Below, in pieces: positions 38,196-48,354 of a stretch of DNA of 64,000 nucleotides. Source of the stretch: Ruminobacter amylophilus. Its GTDB lineage: Bacteria > Pseudomonadota > Gammaproteobacteria > Enterobacterales > Succinivibrionaceae. Both the position numbers and the translations under genes were made by a program. The DNA lies in NCBI RefSeq assembly GCF_900115655.1, contig NZ_FOXF01000002.1:1-64000 (forward strand), written 5' to 3'. The notes under the pieces are model-generated. The model made no database searches. It saw nothing but the letters and a program-made list of their open reading frames with translations, and was not told where the DNA came from. Within the stretch, counting starts at the first letter, position 1. The number at the start of each line of letters is the position of its first letter.

Positions 38196-39107
38196 ATGGC
38201 TGAAGTTTATACTGAAAAAAATCAAAGAAAGGTGGTGCTGGATACAGAAACCACCGGTAAATGCGATGACGGAACCCCTGGTGATCATCGTATTATTGAA
38301 ATCGGCTGTGTAGAGATGATTGGAAGAAAAATTACAGGAAAAAAATTACAGCTCTACATTAATCCTGACAGACCAGTCGATGAAGAGGCGTATAAGGTTC
38401 ATAAGATTTCTGATGAATTTCTGGCAACTCAGCCGAGATTCCATGAAGTTTTTCAGGAATTCTATGATTTTATTGCCGGATCAGAACTGATAATTCATAA
38501 CGCAAAATTCGACGTGGGTTTTATTGACAATGAATTCAGACTGAATAACAACAATATAAAAGTAGAGAACATCTGTACTGTTACTGATACTCTCGACATA
38601 GCCAGAAAAAAATATCCCGGGCAGAGAATAAGTCTGGATGCTCTGTGTTCAAAACTAAATGTTGATGCTTCAGCCCGTACATCTCACGGCGCGCTGCTCG
38701 ATGCTGAAATTCTTGCCGAAGTTTTTCTGGCCATGACCGGTGGTCAGGGCGAGTTTGAGTTTAATTCATCAAAATCTCAGACATCAGGGAGCTCTCAGCA
38801 CGTAAGCAGAGTAGCTGTTTTAGGTGATAGAAAAATACCTGTGATTTTTCCGTCAGTTGATGAAGAGGGAGATGATTTTATTTATCAGATGAAACTGAAA
38901 AAGATTGAAGTTCCTGCTTTCAAAGGTAAACTGTCTCAGGCTGACTGCATGGTTGCGCTTCGTACCAATTTCTTCGGTGATGCCAAATATATGCAGTATC
39001 AGGAAGCCAAGTCTGATATTATTATTGAAGAGCTTGATAAAAGAAGCAAGCTGTACGATGTTTATAAACGAGTTCAGCAGGCTCAGGTAAGCAGAAGAAA
39101 GAAATAG
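38196..39107 (+). CDS. dnaQ: DNA polymerase III epsilon subunit (3'-5' proofreading exonuclease)
   Basis: A 303-residue DEDDh exonuclease. ExoI is VLDTETTG (D16, E18), ExoII is [11 protein letters not shown] and ExoIII is [17 protein letters not shown]. The C-terminal part, which in E. coli binds the alpha polymerase subunit, is about 60 residues longer here and poorly conserved. GCGGA lies about 8 bases before the ATG. Another ATG four bases earlier is in a frame that stops at once. Divergent from rnhA. Confidence 0.96.
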   Translation: MAEVYTEKNQRKVVLDTETTGKCDDGTPGDHRIIEIGCVEMIGRKITGKKLQLYINPDRPVDEEAYKVHKISDEFLATQPRFHEVFQEFYDFIAGSELIIHNAKFDVGFIDNEFRLNNNNIKVENICTVTDTLDIARKKYPGQRISLDALCSKLNVDASARTSHGALLDAEILAEVFLAMTGGQGEFEFNSSKSQTSGSSQHVSRVAVLGDRKIPVIFPSVDEEGDDFIYQMKLKKIEVPAFKGKLSQADCMVALRTNFFGDAKYMQYQEAKSDIIIEELDKRSKLYDVYKRVQQAQVSRRKK

Positions 39108-39219
39108 TTTCTCTGCAAACGTTAAACAGGTATCCGTCAGAAGTATAAATGTGGCGGTAGATAATTATAAACAGTTTCTAAATCGGTCCGTGCCGGTTGT
39201 ATTTATATTGAGGATGACA

Positions 39220-39807
39220 ATGAACGGTTATGATATAAAAGCTTCTCTTATGGAAGCTGCAGATGTTCTGAACAAATTTCTTTCAGATGATAACAACATC
39301 GCCGCAATTGAAGCCGCAGCTGAGATTATGGCTGATTCTCTGAAAAATGATGGAAAGATTCTTTCGGCAGGTAATGGCGGAAGTCATTGTGATGCCATGC
39401 ATTTTGCTGAAGAGCTAACCGGAAGGTATCGTGAAAACCGTCCGGCATACGGTGCGATAGCAATTTCGGATCCGAGTCATTTATCATGTGTTTCCAATGA
39501 TTTTGGATATGAATTTGTTTTTTCAAGATATCTTGAAGGCGTTGGACGCAAAGGTGATGTATTTTTAGGTATTTCCACAAGCGGTAATTCCAAGAATATT
39601 ATCAGAGCTGTGGAAACTGCAAAATCCAAGGGAATTAAAACAGTTGTCCTTACAGGAAAGGATGGAGGAAAACTGGCCGGAATGGCTGATGTTGAAATCC
39701 GTGTTCCTCATTTTGGTTACGCCGATAGAATTCAGGAGATTCATATTAAGATTATCCATATTCTGATTCAGGCTATTGAATGTAAAATGAAGGAGGCTGG
39801 TTTATAG
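39220..39807 (+). CDS. gmhA: Sedoheptulose 7-phosphate isomerase
   Basis: A 195-residue SIS-domain isomerase that makes D-glycero-D-manno-heptose 7-phosphate for the LPS inner core. [34 protein letters not shown] and [23 protein letters not shown] follow E. coli GmhA almost residue for residue. The open frame runs 23 codons further upstream, but GAGG sits 6 bases before ATG 39220 and the family begins here. Its presence implies heptose-containing LPS. It lies 112 bases after dnaQ. Confidence 0.96.
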   Translation: MNGYDIKASLMEAADVLNKFLSDDNNIAAIEAAAEIMADSLKNDGKILSAGNGGSHCDAMHFAEELTGRYRENRPAYGAIAISDPSHLSCVSNDFGYEFVFSRYLEGVGRKGDVFLGISTSGNSKNIIRAVETAKSKGIKTVVLTGKDGGKLAGMADVEIRVPHFGYADRIQEIHIKIIHILIQAIECKMKEAGL

Positions 39808-39854
39808 TCTCCCGCTTTTAAGATGACGACAGATTTGTTTATTTAACAGAAAAT

Positions 39855-39883
39855 AAAAAACGGAACTGTAAGTTCCGTTTTTT
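39855..39883. terminator. Bidirectional terminator between gmhA and purM
   Basis: AAAAAACGGAACT and AGTTCCGTTTTTT pair around GTA, with T-runs in both directions. Confidence 0.9.
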
Positions 39884-39905
39884 GGTCTATCTGATTAACA
39901 GGATA

Positions 39906-40943
39906 TTAGATAATTTCAACCTGTTCTTCATTATCGGCAGCATTTTCAATTGAGCCGATAACCCAAGCCTTTTCGCCATTGGCATTTAAGATTTCAACAG
40001 CCTTTTCAGCGTCAGCCTTATCAAGAGCAACAATCATGCCTACACCGCAGTTGAAGGTACGATACATTTCGTGAGTATCGATGTTGCCGTTTTTCTGTAA
40101 CCACTTGAATACTTCCGGCCATTCCCAGCTGTCTTCACGGCAAACAGCCTTGGTGTTTGCAGGAAGTACTCTAGGGATGTTTTCCCAGAATCCGCCACCG
40201 GTAATATGAGCGAGAGCGTGAATCTTGCAGCTCTTCATTAAGTTAAGGATAGGCTTAACATAGATACGGGTTGGAGTGAGAAGTGTGTCGATTAAAGTAC
40301 GACCGTCAGACATCTTCTGATCAGGATCAGCCTTAGATACTTCGAGAACCTTTCTTACGAGTGAGTAACCGTTTGAATGCGGACCTGAAGAAGCAATGGC
40401 AACAATGGCGTCACCAGGTTTTACTTTAGAACCGTCAATTATTTCGTCTTCTTCAACAACACCCACTGCAAAGCCTGCAAGGTCGTAATCAGGTACGTGG
40501 TACATACCAGGCATTTCTGCGGTTTCACCACCGATTAATGAACATCCTGCAAGTTCGCATCCCTTACCGATACCGGTAACTACCTTGGTGGCATCTTCAA
40601 CGTTTAATTTGCCGGTTGCGTAGTAGTCCAGGAAGAATAAAGGTTCTGCCCCCTGAACAACAAGGTCGTTTACACTCATGGCAACCAGGTCAATACCCAC
40701 GGTGTCATGCTTCTTGAAATCAATAGCCAGACGTAATTTGGTGCCAACACCGTCAGTACCTGAAACGAGAATTGGTTTCTTGTAATTGGCTGGGATACGG
40801 CAGAGAGCACCGAAACCGCCTAATCCACCCATAACTTCTGGTCTGGTGGTTTTCTTAACTACACTCTTGATGTTATCAACAAGAGCATTGCCTGCATCAA
40901 TATCAACGCCAGCATCTTTGTAGCTTAATTTCTGATTGTCCAT
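39906..40943 (-). CDS. purM: Phosphoribosylformylglycinamidine cyclo-ligase (AIR synthetase)
   Basis: A 345-residue PurM that closes the imidazole ring in purine synthesis using ATP. Conserved segments include [64 protein letters not shown] and [15 protein letters not shown]. Length matches E. coli PurM. It stands alone here; purN is not adjacent. Its divergent partner is the DUF2066 gene. No PurR-like palindrome is evident in the upstream region, and the promoter is unclear (possible TGAAAA-16-TAGAAT). Confidence 0.97.
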   Translation of the reverse strand: MDNQKLSYKDAGVDIDAGNALVDNIKSVVKKTTRPEVMGGLGGFGALCRIPANYKKPILVSGTDGVGTKLRLAIDFKKHDTVGIDLVAMSVNDLVVQGAEPLFFLDYYATGKLNVEDATKVVTGIGKGCELAGCSLIGGETAEMPGMYHVPDYDLAGFAVGVVEEDEIIDGSKVKPGDAIVAIASSGPHSNGYSLVRKVLEVSKADPDQKMSDGRTLIDTLLTPTRIYVKPILNLMKSCKIHALAHITGGGFWENIPRVLPANTKAVCREDSWEWPEVFKWLQKNGNIDTHEMYRTFNCGVGMIVALDKADAEKAVEILNANGEKAWVIGSIENAADNEEQVEII

Positions 40944-41432
40944 TGTTGGATAAGCCTCATGTGTTAAACGAAATAAATTGTGAACATTCTAACAAATTTT
41001 TATGCATTTTTCATACTTTTAATAATGCTTAAGGTAAATATTTTTTAGCCAGCTGTGAATGCCTGTATGTCTTGAGCTCAACAGATCTGTAAATATGCAT
41101 GGGCAATTTGTTTAACAGTTTAAACAAGACAGGCCATTTTACTGTTTTAAGTGTATACTTATTCTTACTGTTTATTTTGGTTAACCGCAAAGTTTTATCA
41201 ATCATTACATCCTCTTTGATTTATGAATTCAGGATAGAGTGTATGATATGCATGTGTTGGATTATTCTGAGCCTATCGAACTGTTGACATTCATGTCTTT
41301 CTTATACTTGTTAGGATGGCTTTATTTACTGTCGACGTTTTGTGACTATAGGAATGCGGTTCAGAAAACATAGATTAGATTAATTGCCGGAATACAGGAA
41401 GACGGTAATATATTTTGGGAAGAATTACAGAT

Positions 41433-42845
41433 ATGATTTTTAACAAAAGTTTGTCCAGTGGTATTTTAAAGGTTTTGGTCACTTTGGCTTGTACTTCAGT
41501 TTTTAATTACGGTCTGGCTGCCGGTAATGGGTATACATACAGAGTTCCTTTCGATGGGGATTTCGATTCGGCTCACAGTGAAGCATTCAATCAGATGATA
41601 AGCGCGCTCAGTAACGGAAGTACGGATCCTTCAGCCATAAAAGTGAATGTGGACAGTATTATATCCAATGAAACTATTACTGATGACGGACTTCTTGAAG
41701 TTTCTTTTTCAGATTCTGCGGTAAGAAATCTTATCAGCAGTGGAAAAATAACAGTATGGTCAGGCCTGAAAGAACCTCTCCTTGTATGGTTAACAAGAGG
41801 AACCATGGTTGACTATGTCGATGGTGAAGGTGCTGTCGATACCAAAACGGAAGCCAGAATTGTTGTTTCCGGCGAGAGAGACGGATTCGTTGATGCTCTG
41901 ATTGCCAGAGGCAGACTGGAAAAAGTAAACGCCATTCTTCCATTGAATGACCTTGATGACATGGAGGCCGTGACGATTTCTGACGTAATGTCCGGTAATG
42001 CCGACAAGATTTCCAAAGCTTCCGCCAAGTATACAGGTGGTATTTCCGTGGCCTCTTTGCTAACAGGGAATAACGGCAAACTGCAGTTAACATATCATTT
42101 CATTGATGTTGCTACAGGCCAGAAAATTTTTTCGCAGACTGCAGAAGGTACCGCAAGCGAGGTGGTTGATCAGTTCTACAATGATTTGAAAACCAGTTTA
42201 GGTACAAAGAAATCATCAGGTACCGAAATAAGCTCTGAAAGAGGAACAGAAAGAGATGTTTCCGCATATCTTGACGGTTATTCTGATACAAGCGGTCTCA
42301 AGTTGGGAATGACTCCTAACGGAAACTATCTTGTTCTGATTAAAAACACACCAGACTTTGATGTAATGATGGATATCAAGCAGAATTTCCTTAAAGCTGG
42401 TTTTAAGGATGCTGAAGTTGTCGATGTTAAAGGTGGAGACGTTGTATATTCTCTTTCTACTGTAAGAAATGTCAATCCGGAAAAGCTGATGACGGTTTTT
42501 CAGGCTCTTGAACCAGATGAATATGCACCGGGGGTCTTTTATTTCAACAGTAATGTGAAGAACATTATTGTTATCCCTGATGAAAATAAGGCAAAGAGCA
42601 CTTCTTCCACAGGTGAGGGAATGCAGAATGCTGATAATAATACTCATGAAGAAACAGAAAGTTCCGTAAATACAGCAACTTCATCAAATGAAAATACTGA
42701 GACAGTGGTGACCGGTGAATCAAACGGTTCTTCACCAATCCAGCTGAATAACAGAACTCAGAGAGGAGAACGTGGTCGCAGAAAGAGTGGTAATGCTTAT
42801 CCGGATCCTAATAAAAAGTACAAAACCGGTGGTGGTGTACTTTAG
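41433..42845 (+). CDS. Exported DUF2066 family protein
   Basis: A protein of about 470 residues. A signal peptide (MIFNKSLSSGILKVLVTLACTSVF ... GLAA) precedes a DUF2066-type region: YRVPFDGDFDSAHSEAFNQMISAL, then LLEVSFSDSAVRNLISSGKITVWSGLKEPLLVWL, the family hallmark. The last 80 or so residues are low-complexity (Ser/Thr/Glu/Asn) and end in a basic patch. Function is unknown. In many gammaproteobacteria the family sits between purM and hda, as here. The frame starts at a TTG six codons earlier; ATG 41433 gives the better signal peptide. The 490-base gap from purM has no convincing gene. Confidence 0.8.
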   Translation: MIFNKSLSSGILKVLVTLACTSVFNYGLAAGNGYTYRVPFDGDFDSAHSEAFNQMISALSNGSTDPSAIKVNVDSIISNETITDDGLLEVSFSDSAVRNLISSGKITVWSGLKEPLLVWLTRGTMVDYVDGEGAVDTKTEARIVVSGERDGFVDALIARGRLEKVNAILPLNDLDDMEAVTISDVMSGNADKISKASAKYTGGISVASLLTGNNGKLQLTYHFIDVATGQKIFSQTAEGTASEVVDQFYNDLKTSLGTKKSSGTEISSERGTERDVSAYLDGYSDTSGLKLGMTPNGNYLVLIKNTPDFDVMMDIKQNFLKAGFKDAEVVDVKGGDVVYSLSTVRNVNPEKLMTVFQALEPDEYAPGVFYFNSNVKNIIVIPDENKAKSTSSTGEGMQNADNNTHEETESSVNTATSSNENTETVVTGESNGSSPIQLNNRTQRGERGRRKSGNAYPDPNKKYKTGGGVL

Positions 42846-42873
42846 TCATGCTGTTGATTGAATTTTAAGACAG

Positions 42874-42940
42874 ATCGTGCTGCCTGATGAGTTTGTAATC
42901 AAATTGGATACTTATTCTTTGTTTACTGTGGCAGCATGAT
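42874..42940. repeat. Long-range inverted repeat downstream of DUF2066 gene
   Basis: ATCGTGCTGCC (42874-42884) and GGCAGCATGAT (42930-42940) can pair over 11 bp with one G-U. No T-run follows. It may be an mRNA 3' hairpin. No promoter for hda is evident in 42941-43206. Confidence 0.5.
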
Positions 42941-43206
42941 ATATCTAAATATAGATGTGCTCTGTATTTTTGTTAGTTAATTTTTAATCAAAATAATTAA
43001 CATGAGTTTTACAAATGACCTAAAAGTGAAGATTAATCAACAATTTTTGCAATTTTTATCGTTAAAGAAGAAAAAAAATATAGAAGTTAACAACATTAAT
43101 AATACAATATATGAAGGTATGAGTTTATTATCATATCAGCGTGCGGTTTGCATTGTTTTTTTGCATGCTGCTGTTTGATTTATGTGAAACACAGGTTTGT
43201 ACGAGA

Positions 43207-43974
43207 TTGAGTTACGATAGAGAGTATAAGCAAATTCCGTTAAGAATAGGATACGGTGAATACGAGGGAACATTTGAGTCTTTCTATGTCACTGATTCTA
43301 ATCGGATTTCTTATAATTACCTTAAAGAAGCTCTTTCAGGAGATCTCGAGTCAAGTCAGCATTTCATATATCTGTATGGTCCGAAAAACGGTGGAAAGAG
43401 TCACCTTCTCACCGCATCAATAAAAGTAGCTCAGGATCATGGCTATTCTACAATAGCCATGGATTTGGCAAATTATATTGATTCAGCTCCGGTATCCATA
43501 TTACAGGGAGCAGAAGATTGTGATGTGATCTGTCTGGATAACATTGATTCGGTAGCTGGAATTCATGATTGGGAAGCTGAGATTTTCAATCTTTACAACA
43601 GGTGGCATGCCAACAAGAAAGGTATATTTATCGTTGTGGCATCCTCTTTCCCGACAATGGCCAAATTCAAAAAAAACGACCTCATAACAAGATTGGGAAG
43701 CGGTGTTACCTTAAGTATTCATCCGGTGTCAATTGCTGACCTTCCTAAGCTTCTAATCCAGCGTGAGAATAACAGAGGCACTGATTTGTCCAAAGACTTG
43801 GCTGATATTATTGTCAATCGTTTGGGAAATGTTGGTGAGTGTATCGAAGCTGTTGATCTGATTGATTCTCTTGCTGCGTCACTGAAAAAGAGGGTTATTA
43901 CCAAGACTTTCGTGGAACAGATTGTTAAGTCTGTAAAACAAAAATCTACTAGTGATTACCTGAAAATGATGTAG
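43207..43974 (+). CDS. hda: Hda, DnaA regulatory inactivator
   Basis: A DnaA-related AAA+ protein of about 255 residues. With the sliding clamp it triggers DnaA-ATP hydrolysis after initiation. The Walker A motif GPKNGGKS (58-65), Walker B CLDNID and the E. coli-like pattern WEAEIFNLYNRW are clear. An N-terminal QIPLRI (9-14) fits the clamp-binding peptide. No ATG lies near this motif. The only in-frame upstream ATG (43165) would add a hydrophobic Cys-rich leader, so TTG 43207 is my best guess. E. coli hda also uses a non-AUG start. Shine-Dalgarno support is weak. Confidence 0.85.
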   Translation: MSYDREYKQIPLRIGYGEYEGTFESFYVTDSNRISYNYLKEALSGDLESSQHFIYLYGPKNGGKSHLLTASIKVAQDHGYSTIAMDLANYIDSAPVSILQGAEDCDVICLDNIDSVAGIHDWEAEIFNLYNRWHANKKGIFIVVASSFPTMAKFKKNDLITRLGSGVTLSIHPVSIADLPKLLIQRENNRGTDLSKDLADIIVNRLGNVGECIEAVDLIDSLAASLKKRVITKTFVEQIVKSVKQKSTSDYLKMM

Positions 43975-44060
43975 TTTCTTTTATACTGTTTCTATTTATA
44001 TTTTTTTAAGAATAATTGAAGCGTATTAGAATTCTGTATATGCATTCAGCATATGTAATG

Positions 44061-44093
44061 AAAGCTCCGGCATTAGTGATGACGGAGCTTTTG
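44061..44093. terminator. Terminator between convergent hda and perM
   Basis: AAAGCTCCG and CGGAGCTTT form a 9-bp stem around a 13-base loop, followed by TTTG. Confidence 0.7.
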
Positions 44094-44100
44094 TCGTTCG

Positions 44101-45561
44101 TTACGAAATGCTTTTTGCTTCAAGCTTTTTGCTTTCTATATATTTTCGATTAACCGGCCATTTGGTAAATATTGTTTTTACGAATGTTGCCAGCGGTATT
44201 GCAAGAACAACCCCCCAGAAACCAAGCAGACCGCCAAAAACAACTATGGCTACAAGAATTGAGAACGGATCCAGATTTAGTGTTTCTGAGAACAGCATAG
44301 GTGTCAGCACATAACCATCAAGAATCTGAATAATGGTATATATTGCAATCAGCCATACCATATCGCCACTGAGACCGAACTGAATCAGACCGATAATGAC
44401 AATAGGTATTGTAATAATAATCATACCAACATATGGAATAATCACGCTTAAACCGACTCCTATAGCCAGTAACAGACCATAGTTAAGCCCCAAAATACTG
44501 AAAGCGATCCAGTTAACCAGAAAAATGATAATCACATGAATGCATTTACCATTCAGGTACTTTGAAATAAGAATATTCATTTCTGCCCAGAAAGATGTTA
44601 CCTCTTCATGAGAACAAAGATATTTTTTTGATAGAGAGAGAAATTTATCCTTGTCTTTAAGCATGTAGAAGGCAAAAATCGGTACTATGATAAAGTAAAC
44701 AACGAAGGACAGCATATCCATGAATAACGGAGCGATTTTGGTGGTGATGAATGGTGTAACCCATCCCTTGACTGTGCGCATAAAGGAAATGGCGTATTCT
44801 TTCATCTGCTGATCGGACAGGAGATCTTTATAGGTTTTAGGCAACTTGTCAGTGAGTTGCTGTAGTTTTGCGGACAGCCAGCTTATTGTTGCAGTACTTT
44901 CCTGTTTGTCCTCTTCATTCATACGTTTCGGTTCATAACCTGATTTTTTCTCTTCCTGTGCTGATGATGGCTCATTTACAGCTACAGATCCATTATTGGC
45001 GTTAATATCTGAATTTTTGCTGATAGGGGAGGTATCTTCAACTGTCAGTGCGGTTTCTGCATTTTCAGATATTTCTGTTTCAGAAGAAGCCTGGTCGTTC
45101 TGATGAGCCAATGTGTCAGTTTCCAGATTATTCCGTTGAATATCATTTGATTCCGGAGATGTATTCTTAGAAGACATGACGATCTTTTCTTTGAGAATTT
45201 CCTGTATGTTTGCATTCTCGCCATGATTTGAAATTTCTGTAAGAGTTTCACTAATGCTTGTGGAAATTCTTGTCAGCTGTTCGGCAGCTGGTGGTATTAC
45301 GGCTACAAACAGACATATAAAGAATACGATATAACACAGCATTACCAGAATGGTTGCTCCTAGTCTTGAGGCTCCGTGTTTAATAAGAAAACTTACAGGT
45401 CTTTCAAGCATGAATGCCAATACCAGGGCCGCCACCAGTGTTCCGAATACATTTGAGAAAAAGTACAGAATCACGAATGCGGTAATAAACTGCAGTATCA
45501 GTATTATAGCTGCCGGATTAGACATGTTTCTCATATACCAATCTTTAAAAAACGATATCAT
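44101..45561 (-). CDS. perM: AI-2E family transporter PerM
   Basis: A 486-residue membrane protein. Two N-terminal helices (about 18-50) and a third (about 68-90) precede a large soluble region, followed by the conserved C-terminal core (LSVIIPYVGMIIITIPIVIIG; GYVLTPMLFSETLNLDPFSILVAIVVFGGLLGFWGVVLAIPLA). It is about 130 residues longer than E. coli PerM, mainly through a Ser/Asn/Glu-rich insert at about 128-222. Substrate is unknown. AGGAA lies 7 bases before the ATG. The hda-perM-bepA cluster matches E. coli yfgO/yfgC/hda. Confidence 0.9.
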   Translation of the reverse strand: MISFFKDWYMRNMSNPAAIILILQFITAFVILYFFSNVFGTLVAALVLAFMLERPVSFLIKHGASRLGATILVMLCYIVFFICLFVAVIPPAAEQLTRISTSISETLTEISNHGENANIQEILKEKIVMSSKNTSPESNDIQRNNLETDTLAHQNDQASSETEISENAETALTVEDTSPISKNSDINANNGSVAVNEPSSAQEEKKSGYEPKRMNEEDKQESTATISWLSAKLQQLTDKLPKTYKDLLSDQQMKEYAISFMRTVKGWVTPFITTKIAPLFMDMLSFVVYFIIVPIFAFYMLKDKDKFLSLSKKYLCSHEEVTSFWAEMNILISKYLNGKCIHVIIIFLVNWIAFSILGLNYGLLLAIGVGLSVIIPYVGMIIITIPIVIIGLIQFGLSGDMVWLIAIYTIIQILDGYVLTPMLFSETLNLDPFSILVAIVVFGGLLGFWGVVLAIPLATFVKTIFTKWPVNRKYIESKKLEAKSIS

Positions 45562-45823
45562 GGTATTATTCCTAAAAATTTTTAACAGTTGAGCGATGTG
45601 GCTTATTTTTAATTAACAAATGAGGATACAGGCATTTAAAATCAGGGGTAAATAGATTCTTATCGATGCCTGTTTGGTATGATTAATTTATAAATAATTC
45701 ACAGTGTCGCGAGGTATTATACTCAATATTTAATCAGTAATAATAAAAAAGTACATAAATGACTACACATTTAAGATTAAAAACGTGAAAATAATATCTA
45801 AAAATATGCAAATTAAGATAGTT

Positions 45824-45843
45824 TTATCTTAAATCAAAGAAGA
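45824..45843. repeat. Perfect AT-rich palindrome upstream of bepA
   Basis: TTAAGATA and TATCTTAA flank GTTT, a perfect 8-bp inverted repeat in the perM-bepA gap. An operator is possible. A second inverted repeat in this gap is ACAGGCAT (45628-45635) with ATGCCTGT (45666-45673). Confidence 0.4.
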
Positions 45844-45873
45844 ATATTGTGGAATGACAGGGAGCTTCCGAAT

Positions 45874-45927
45874 ATGGCTAAATTAACGTATGAAATGACT
45901 GAATTTAAAGTAGTTTCTCTTGTCTAA
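45874..45927 (+). CDS. Possible 17-codon leader peptide upstream of bepA
   Basis: A short frame MAKLTYEMTEFKVVSLV is preceded by GGGAG at 8-9 bases and ends 34 bases before bepA. It is too short to judge by codon use. It has no run of one amino acid and no nearby terminator, so classical attenuation is not indicated. Confidence 0.2.
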   Translation: MAKLTYEMTEFKVVSLV

Positions 45928-45961
45928 TTCTAAGCTCGGATACCTGTGGATAAATACGAAA

Positions 45962-47407
45962 ATGAAATTTAAGTTAAGCGGTTTAATGGCTGTTCTTGCC
46001 GTATGTATGATGAGTTCGTCTGTTTGTGCAGATGACGTGGCCGGCATAACGGATTTTGGTACAGCAGGGGTAAGAGCCATAACAGTAGAAAAAGAGAAGG
46101 AAATGGGGGAACTGTTCGTTACAGTTGCAAAGTCTCAGCTTCCTGTTATATACGATCCCGTTTTGGAACAGTATGTTGCTTCTCTTCTGTCCAGAATGGC
46201 TGCCAGGGCTGACGGAGTCAAATATCCTTTTGAACCTATAATTGTAGAAGATCACACCATAAATGCCGCAGCATTTTTTGGTGGAAAGATCATGCTTAAC
46301 AGCGGACTGATAGTCGCAACCGACAACGAGAGTCAGCTGGCATCAGTTCTTGCTCATGAAATGACTCATGTCACTCAGCGACATCTTGCAAGAAGTATGG
46401 AAGCCAGACAGGATGCCATGGTCACGGGGATTGCAGGTATAGTAGGGAGTCTTATATTGGGAGTGATAAACCCTGCCGTAGGCATGGCCGGTGTTTCCGC
46501 TTCCATTGGAGGAATGGCTCAGAGTAATATCAATTATACCAGAGCGAACGAATACGAGGCTGACAGACTGGGTATAGATCTGCTTTATAATTCGGGGTTC
46601 AATCCCAATGCAATGGCCGATATGATGAGAAAGCTTCAGGTAAGAGGTGAAAATTTTAATCCTGCTTTTGAAATGCTTCTTACCCACCCATTATCTTCAA
46701 AACGTGTGGCTGAAGCTGAAAACCGAGCCAGATTCTATAAGGTTAAACCATATTATGAAAGCATTGATTTTTCATTTGCCAAAAGCAGAGTAGAGGTCAG
46801 GTACAGCAATATAAGCCCAAAGTTTAACCTGGAAGCTGCAAAACAGCGTCTTACCAAATCTCAGAATGATTACGGTGCCTGGTACATGATGGCTCTTGCG
46901 GCTCTGGAGCTTAATGATTACGCAACGGCAGAAAAGGCTCTGAACAAGCTGAAGGTTGATTACGGCAGAAATCTTTTTGTCATTGATACCTTAACAGATT
47001 TTTATGTTGCAAAAGGTGAATATGCCAAAGCTGAATCTCTTCTTAAAGAAATGATAAAAAGCAAGGGTGAACAGGAAGTTTTTATAGTCAATCTTGCAAA
47101 TGTTTACATAGAATCAAAAAATTATGCAAAAGCTGAAAATCTTCTGAAGAGATATCGTCGCAATGCTAAATCAGTTACAGCGGATTCATTATTGAAAACA
47201 GCCTACATGAAACAGAATAAGACTTGTGAACTGTACCAGATTAACACTGATATTCTGGAATCGAAAGGACAGTGGAATCAGGCTATTAACAGTGTAAATG
47301 AAGCCCTCAGATACTGCAATGAAAAGAATACGGTTCTTCGACTTAAGGCTTTGGCTTCAAGAATTGTTGAAGAACGTGACTTTTACGACAAGCTCATAGC
47401 TCAGTAG
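45962..47407 (+). CDS. bepA: Periplasmic metalloprotease and chaperone BepA
   Basis: A protein of about 481 residues involved in assembly and quality control of outer-membrane proteins such as LptD. A signal peptide (MKFKLSGLMAVLAVCMMSSSVCA) is followed by an M48 zinc peptidase domain with HEMTH (131-135) and the third-ligand region ANEYEADRLG (about E198), then C-terminal TPR repeats (about 290-480). The frame opens 14 codons earlier, but only ATG 45962 gives a proper signal peptide. A bidirectional terminator follows. Confidence 0.94.
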   Translation: MKFKLSGLMAVLAVCMMSSSVCADDVAGITDFGTAGVRAITVEKEKEMGELFVTVAKSQLPVIYDPVLEQYVASLLSRMAARADGVKYPFEPIIVEDHTINAAAFFGGKIMLNSGLIVATDNESQLASVLAHEMTHVTQRHLARSMEARQDAMVTGIAGIVGSLILGVINPAVGMAGVSASIGGMAQSNINYTRANEYEADRLGIDLLYNSGFNPNAMADMMRKLQVRGENFNPAFEMLLTHPLSSKRVAEAENRARFYKVKPYYESIDFSFAKSRVEVRYSNISPKFNLEAAKQRLTKSQNDYGAWYMMALAALELNDYATAEKALNKLKVDYGRNLFVIDTLTDFYVAKGEYAKAESLLKEMIKSKGEQEVFIVNLANVYIESKNYAKAENLLKRYRRNAKSVTADSLLKTAYMKQNKTCELYQINTDILESKGQWNQAINSVNEALRYCNEKNTVLRLKALASRIVEERDFYDKLIAQ

Positions 47408-47417
47408 TCTTATAAAC

Positions 47418-47457
47418 AAACAGGCAACCAGCCGTTTCGTGAAGGTTGCCTGTTTTG
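47418..47457. terminator. Bidirectional terminator between bepA and cnoX
   Basis: AAACAGGCAACC and GGTTGCCTGTTT form a perfect 12-bp stem between convergent genes. Confidence 0.85.
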
Positions 47458-47471
47458 ATTTGCAGTATGGA

Positions 47472-48323
47472 TTAATACATGATTGTGTACAGTTTACTAC
47501 GATATCTTGACTGCTTAGGATCTCCGTTCATGGTTGAGATGATGTCCAGATAAACCTGCTTAAGGTTTCCAGCGTTGAGATCTTTTCTCAAATATCCCAA
47601 CAGCAGATCCAGAGCATCTGTTGCTTTTCCGGACTGACTGAGTGCAGTACATAGCTTTTCAACGTTGTCCAAATCATCCGGATTTTGTTTGAGCTTTTCC
47701 TGAAGAATATCAATTTCAGGGTTCTGTTGATTTTTTTCAGCCAAAGTAAGTGCTGCTTCAAGATCGGTGTAGATTTTATCTAATCTGCTGTTAGGATCCA
47801 CTCCTTCCAGTGCTGTTCTGGCTTCACTTAATTTTTTGGCCTTAATGGCAATTTCTACATATGCAAATCTGATATTGATATCGTTTGGTGCCAGAGCAAA
47901 TGCATCTGCGATTTTTGCAAAAGAGCCATTGACGTTATTTTCGCTGAGTAACTTGGTTGCTTCATGAAGTAAAATCTGTTCTTTGGCTGGCATCAGTCCG
48001 GCAACAATTGCGGAGGCACTGTCTGGATTTGATAATTCAGCACTGCTTATAATGTCTACAGGTCTCCCATTTTTGAATACACAGATACTTGGCAGTGATG
48101 ATATCTGCAATTGCATGCATATTGACTGGATTACAGGATCTGCCGCGTTACCTTTAGCTAAAGTCAGAAATTCATTCTGCTGGCCAACGGTGTTTTCAAT
48201 AGCTGTAGTAACAGCTTGAGTCTGCTGATTATTAGGATCGTAAACATAAAAAAGGATTGTTTTTTCAGCGGATTTTGCAACAAGTTCTTCCTGAATATTT
48301 GATTGATTAACTTCTATAATCAT
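47472..48323 (-). CDS. cnoX: CnoX (YbbN) thioredoxin-like co-chaperone
   Basis: A protein of about 283 residues, the length of E. coli CnoX. An N-terminal thioredoxin fold (about 1-110) precedes a TPR-rich C-terminal half. The redox CxxC is missing: the corresponding position reads YDPNNQQTQ, so this copy lacks even the single Cys of E. coli and should not be redox-active. In E. coli CnoX protects proteins from oxidative aggregation and hands them to GroEL and DnaK. AAAGGA lies 9 bases before ATG 48323; an ATG two codons earlier is too close to it. Confidence 0.85.
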   Translation of the reverse strand: MIIEVNQSNIQEELVAKSAEKTILFYVYDPNNQQTQAVTTAIENTVGQQNEFLTLAKGNAADPVIQSICMQLQISSLPSICVFKNGRPVDIISSAELSNPDSASAIVAGLMPAKEQILLHEATKLLSENNVNGSFAKIADAFALAPNDINIRFAYVEIAIKAKKLSEARTALEGVDPNSRLDKIYTDLEAALTLAEKNQQNPEIDILQEKLKQNPDDLDNVEKLCTALSQSGKATDALDLLLGYLRKDLNAGNLKQVYLDIISTMNGDPKQSRYRSKLYTIMY

Positions 48324-48354
48324 GGGCATTTATCCTTTTGTATTGGATAAGGTG

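Noticed and set aside
41099-41287. 62-codon frame between purM and the DUF2066 gene
   Set aside because: No Shine-Dalgarno, biased hydrophobic composition typical of AT-rich intergenic DNA, and no resemblance to a known small protein.
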